Assembly (NCBI GenBank): GCA_028285265.1
Contig: JANQPX010000038.1
Location: 62,001 to 126,000 of the forward strand
Length of the DNA: 64,000 nt
From: Geminicoccaceae bacterium
Lineage (GTDB): Bacteria > Pseudomonadota > Alphaproteobacteria > Geminicoccales > Geminicoccaceae
Direction: 5' to 3'
Position numbers and translations under genes: made by a program. Below are positions 60,705 through 64,000 of this stretch, one piece after another; positions within the stretch are counted from its first letter, which is position 1, and the number at the start of each line of letters is the position of its first letter. The notes beneath the pieces are model-generated. The model did no database searches. It saw only the letters and a program-made list of their open reading frames with translations, and was not told the DNA's origin.

Positions 60705-62183
60705 TCAGAGGCGCACCCCAGTCCTCAGCCGCTCAAACGGTATGTCATTGAGGCAGCATAGGAACGCTCCCGGCGACGCCGTTAGTAGAACTGAATGAGC
60801 GATGGGTTCGAATTCGGCTCGGAAATGCGCGGTGCTCTTGACCACAATGATTTTCGCTTGCTTCGGCGCCAACCCGATGTGGGTGAAGTGCGCTAGATCA
60901 AGGCATTGATTACGGAAACTTGTCACGACGACCTGTACACCGACATCTTTCTCGTGCACCCGCAAAACAGCCGTCGGCCCGAGCATCGCGGTTCCACCAC
61001 CATACATCTCCCCGGAATAGACGCAGCGGCCGTCACCCAACTTTTCAACGACGAAACGACTATAGAAGGGCTCTTGTCCTGGCAGCCCTGACTTTCCGCC
61101 CAAGGCGATCTCGATCATGCCGCCGATTCCTGCGTCATGGGCTGCTTTGGCAGCCTCAGGGTCCTGGAGGAGACCGACGATCGCTCCGCTCGCACCTGCC
61201 CGAACCAGTGCCTTTAGAATACCTGTTGTATCAGAAGTCGCACCCGCGCCTGGGTTATCTTGTACATCGGCGATAATCACGGGACGCTCACCAGTCATCG
61301 ATATCGCCATGGCCACCGCTGCTTCCGCGGATAGCAGCTCGGTGTCAAACCTATCCTCTGCAGCGAGAACGCGACCCAGCACCTCATCAGCAATCTGATC
61401 CGCGACATCCGATGTGGCTGCATGGGCAACGATTGAAATGCCCGTATCCGGTGTATCGCCGGCAGTAAACCCCATAGCGATTTCCGCAAAGCTGTTAGGA
61501 GCGCGATCAAAATCAACAAGCCCGGCATAGAGAGAGGCGGCCGGGTCACTACCCGTGTGCTGTGCATGCAATGGAATGAGGAACGGTGCTTGTCGAAACG
61601 CTCGAGCTGGGGGAGCACCAGCGTCGATTATTGATTTGAGTGCCGCATAGGCGCGAGCCCCCGTTTTGGCCATGTCGAGATGCGGGTAGCTGCGAAAAAC
61701 GCAGATGGCGTCGGCGAGGCGCACCATCGTCGGGGAAACATTCGCATGGAGATCCAGGCTGATAGCAATAAAGATGTGATTGCCGAACCGATGGCGTACT
61801 CTCGACAAGAGCTCCCCTTCGCCATCAAGCAGACTCTCAGTGATCATCGCTCCGTGCAAATCAAGATAGACACCGTCGAGCGGCCCCGATTTCATAAGGC
61901 CTTCGAGGATACGATTCGATATCTCATCAAAGGTATTGTCGGTCACCGGCCCCGACGGTTCAGCCGCACACCATAAGAGCGGAAGAAGGTTGGTGCCCCG
62001 GTCCCTAGAAGCAGCTTCGATGAAGCCCGCCATGGGCAAGTTCATCCCACGCGTGCCTTCAAGTACCTCCTCTCCGCACAAAAGGCCGGGCCACGAATCG
62101 GCCATCTCGAATGCCGCCAGATTCGCATAACTCGGCGCAAAACTGTTGGTTTCATGTTGAAATCCTGCCACGGCGATGCGCAT
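60705..62183 (-). CDS. mlrC: M81-family metallopeptidase (microcystinase C/MlrC-like)
   Basis: About 492 residues. Metal and active-site segments are GFQHETNSFAP near the N-terminus, VYLDLHGAMITE (about 114-125), ISLDLHANVSPTMV (about 148-161) and FRSYPHLDMAKTG. The C-terminal MlrC_C domain holds ADVQDNPGAGATSDTTGIL and GGGTAMLGPTAVLRV. MlrC cleaves linearised microcystin-type peptides; most bacterial homologues have unknown amide substrates. ATG 62183 was chosen as the family start, 13 bases after the alpha/beta hydrolase stop. The last codons end 13 bases from an IS630 end, so the natural C-terminus could have been altered. Confidence 0.88.
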   Translation of the reverse strand: MRIAVAGFQHETNSFAPSYANLAAFEMADSWPGLLCGEEVLEGTRGMNLPMAGFIEAASRDRGTNLLPLLWCAAEPSGPVTDNTFDEISNRILEGLMKSGPLDGVYLDLHGAMITESLLDGEGELLSRVRHRFGNHIFIAISLDLHANVSPTMVRLADAICVFRSYPHLDMAKTGARAYAALKSIIDAGAPPARAFRQAPFLIPLHAQHTGSDPAASLYAGLVDFDRAPNSFAEIAMGFTAGDTPDTGISIVAHAATSDVADQIADEVLGRVLAAEDRFDTELLSAEAAVAMAISMTGERPVIIADVQDNPGAGATSDTTGILKALVRAGASGAIVGLLQDPEAAKAAHDAGIGGMIEIALGGKSGLPGQEPFYSRFVVEKLGDGRCVYSGEMYGGGTAMLGPTAVLRVHEKDVGVQVVVTSFRNQCLDLAHFTHIGLAPKQAKIIVVKSTAHFRAEFEPIAHSVLLTASPGAFLCCLNDIPFERLRTGVRL

Positions 62184-62196
62184 TGCAGCGTTCCAG

Positions 62197-63051
62197 TCAG
62201 CACATCGTGACGGCGGTATCGAGGATCTCACGGAGTTTGGCCGCCACGATTTCAGGGCGATGGCGCACCATGGAGACATGCCCAAGGCCTGGAATTTCGT
62301 GGAACACGCCCTTTGGTGCCAAATCTGCCACGACCTTACACATGGAGGGCGCCGTTTGAACGTCTTCGGAAAACGAGATCACATGCATCGGCACCGGACA
62401 GGTTTTCAATGCCTCGCGGCAATCGAATTCCAGGCACGCCTCCCATTGACTGATCGTGTCCTTCGGATCTCTATTCTGAAAACGTTCTGTGTACGACGTC
62501 TTCACCTGCTCCCACAGTTCAGAATCGTGTAAGGCTTTCGCCGGAAAGGCATAGACGGCATAGTGCGGCGCCAGAAAATAGTCCGGCAACCGGATCCCCT
62601 CTTTTCTCAGGTCGATCTCGGCTTGCATCCAATCACGGGTGAAGCCATCGATGTAAGCTGCCGTGCCCATCGGGATTGCGAGACTGACTTTTTGGGGAAA
62701 ATCGATGGCTGTCTGTTGTGTCACCAACCCGCCCAGGGAAAGACCACACACGACGGCCTGACCATCGCAGAAGGCATCGATGACCGCCGCACAATCAGCC
62801 GCATAGTCGGACATGGTCCATGGCGGAGGGGGGGCCGTCATATGCCCTACGCCACGTGGATCATAAGCGATGCACCTAAAGCTGTCGGATAAAAGCGCGA
62901 ACTGCTGCGAATAGCTATCTGCCGTCGCATCGCCGCCGGGAATGAAAATCACGTCCGGTCCTTGGCCCTGTATGACAACACGCGTGGTGACACCATATGC
63001 CCGCAGCTCATGCTCTTCGGCATCGGCTCCAAATGATGGAAAGACAGCCAT
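62197..63051 (-). CDS. Alpha/beta-hydrolase fold protein
   Basis: About 284 residues. The oxyanion segment is IFIPGGDATADSYSQQFALL, then IAYDPRGVGHMTAP. The nucleophile is in VVCGLSLGGLVTQQ (Ser in GLSLGG), the acid probably in HVISFSEDVQT, and the His in GLGHVSMVRHRP. These are typical of esterases, lactonases or amidases of the fold. AGGAG lies before ATG 63051, eleven bases after the stop of the CocE-like gene; the longer frame lies inside that gene. With M81 peptidase and a CocE/NonD hydrolase it forms a hydrolase operon. Confidence 0.88.
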   Translation of the reverse strand: MAVFPSFGADAEEHELRAYGVTTRVVIQGQGPDVIFIPGGDATADSYSQQFALLSDSFRCIAYDPRGVGHMTAPPPPWTMSDYAADCAAVIDAFCDGQAVVCGLSLGGLVTQQTAIDFPQKVSLAIPMGTAAYIDGFTRDWMQAEIDLRKEGIRLPDYFLAPHYAVYAFPAKALHDSELWEQVKTSYTERFQNRDPKDTISQWEACLEFDCREALKTCPVPMHVISFSEDVQTAPSMCKVVADLAPKGVFHEIPGLGHVSMVRHRPEIVAAKLREILDTAVTMC

Positions 63052-63061
63052 CAATGAACTC

Positions 63062-64000
63062 CTAGACCAGATCGCGGGGGATGGTTTCATCCCATTTCCG
63101 CTCGGCGACAATGCCGTTGGTATCGCGGGCGACCAAGGATGCAGTGATGTGCCAGCTATCGCTCTGCGCCTCAACGGCAACCCAGGACTCGACCTCTGCC
63201 TTCCAGGCATCGCGTTCGTAGCGTTTCATCCAGGTACACCGCCCTTCTGCCGAATTCGGATCGTCTGGATGGATTGAAAAGGTTTCGCGACTAACGTCCT
63301 GGACGATCAAGTCGGTATGAAGATGCTTAACAACACCTGTGTCATCGAAACGCTGGTAGGTTTCGACCCCATTTGCGAAGTCAATCGTCCTTGTACGTTG
63401 ATAACCACCATGAGACAGGCGCACACATTGCAGTGGGGTCGCTCCCTCTACGGGTGCGAATGCTGCCAGGCCGTTGTCGTCCGGACGGTCTGTACGAACC
63501 GGGAGTTTTAACCTGGCTGTTCCAGGCGTAATTTCGAGTGTCGCGGCTGATTGCGCCGGCCAGATCATCGGCCAATAGGCCGTCGACAGAGCAAGACGCA
63601 ATCGTTGGCCTTTCACCACATGTTGGCCACAGGCATTGAGTTGCACCCTTACGCGAACGGGCTTACCGATCGGTAGCGGTGAAGGATCTTGATGGCTGTC
63701 TCGATGGGTGAGGTTGAGTACGCCAAAGCTCACAAGACTGGCGCGTCCTTTTTCGTCAACGATCGAGAGCACGGCCGCAAGATTTGCCTGGCGTTGATCG
63801 GCAGTGATCTCAGCATCGACGAAAGGGAAACCGAGGAGATCCAGATCTTCTGTTAAAGGTTGCGTTTCGAAGACCGTCATCAGTCCCGCTTCACCATTCT
63901 GATCAAGCGCGTTGTCTGGCACCAAGCCATAGCAACACCAAGCCGGCGCCGTATGACCAGCTGTCTGAGAAGAAGCAAGCCGGATCGGATTAACAGACAC
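63062..64000 (-). CDS. CocE/NonD-family hydrolase, C-terminal part (5' end beyond the window)
   Basis: The visible 312 residues belong to the jelly-roll X-Pro dipeptidyl-peptidase C-terminal domain of CocE/NonD hydrolases and the segment before it: VFETQPLTEDLDLLGFPFVDAEI, GKPVRVRVQLNACGQHVVKGQRLRLALSTAYWP are diagnostic. The catalytic alpha/beta-hydrolase domain lies to the right of the window. After the jelly roll come about 130 further residues, beta-rich, that I do not recognise. The family hydrolyses acyl esters, peptides or amides. It is upstream of the alpha/beta hydrolase and mlrC in one operon. Confidence 0.85.
   Translation of the reverse strand: MSVNPIRLASSQTAGHTAPAWCCYGLVPDNALDQNGEAGLMTVFETQPLTEDLDLLGFPFVDAEITADQRQANLAAVLSIVDEKGRASLVSFGVLNLTHRDSHQDPSPLPIGKPVRVRVQLNACGQHVVKGQRLRLALSTAYWPMIWPAQSAATLEITPGTARLKLPVRTDRPDDNGLAAFAPVEGATPLQCVRLSHGGYQRTRTIDFANGVETYQRFDDTGVVKHLHTDLIVQDVSRETFSIHPDDPNSAEGRCTWMKRYERDAWKAEVESWVAVEAQSDSWHITASLVARDTNGIVAERKWDETIPRDLV

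Noticed and set aside
1..64000. rRNA, tRNA genes and CRISPR arrays
   Set aside because: No regular direct-repeat array or recognisable rRNA or tRNA sequence was seen on either strand. A dedicated search could still find a tRNA that I missed.

Overview
The window looks like an alphaproteobacterial chromosome of moderate GC. A Ros/MucR-type regulator sits in an operon with HU, there is a MntR/Mn-ABC locus, and carboxylate uptake systems are very dense: three complete tripartite tricarboxylate transporters (TTT, TctCBA), one TRAP system and one orphan TAXI-type TRAP binding protein. No rRNA, tRNA, CRISPR array or prophage was recognised. The genus cannot be named from the sequence alone.

Layout. 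0-5.5 kb: the 3' part of a sigma-like glutathione transferase; a mucR-HU pair with overlapping reading frames; and an operon of polytopic membrane protein, UbiA-type prenyltransferase, HAD phosphatase and GtrA protein that resembles lipid-linked pentose synthesis. 5.5-6.6 kb holds no recognisable gene. 6.6-23.2 kb is a catabolic island in two parallel modules. Each module has a TTT system, a TauE/SafE anion exporter and an unusual SDR. Between them the modules carry a CaiB/BaiF CoA-transferase, an enoyl-CoA hydratase, two MmgE/PrpD proteins and a four-domain rhodanese. 23.7-32.2 kb: an orphan TAXI binding protein, a small periplasmic protein, an MFS transporter and a manganese-type ABC operon divergent from mntR. 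33.1-36.6 kb: a PAS histidine kinase gene split by an IS110-family element, whose junction can be rebuilt in frame. 37.5-45.0 kb: a probable organosulfate locus (MBL hydrolase, sulfatase and MarR facing TctCBA plus a second sulfatase) with a tandem operator in the shared promoter. 45.1-54.4 kb: a hydroxyquinol ring-cleavage operon next to LysR, with a TRAP transporter and an IlvD/Edd sugar-acid dehydratase. 54.7-64.0 kb: a 2OG-Fe(II) oxygenase, RsgA, an Eis-like acetyltransferase, an EEP-family hydrolase, an intact IS630 element with a -1 frameshift site, and an operon of MlrC-type M81 peptidase, alpha/beta hydrolase and CocE/NonD hydrolase that runs off the right edge.

How the genes fit together. 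The window is mostly accessory catabolism: import of carboxylated or sulfated small molecules, CoA activation, removal of sulfur oxyanions, and funnelling of aromatics through maleylacetate. The best candidates for something not yet described are (i) the 16.6-kb sulfur-linked island with two SDRs that lack the usual Ser and Tyr, (ii) the MarR-controlled uptake and cytoplasmic desulfation locus, and (iii) the UbiA/HAD/GtrA lipid-linked sugar locus. All substrate assignments are inference.
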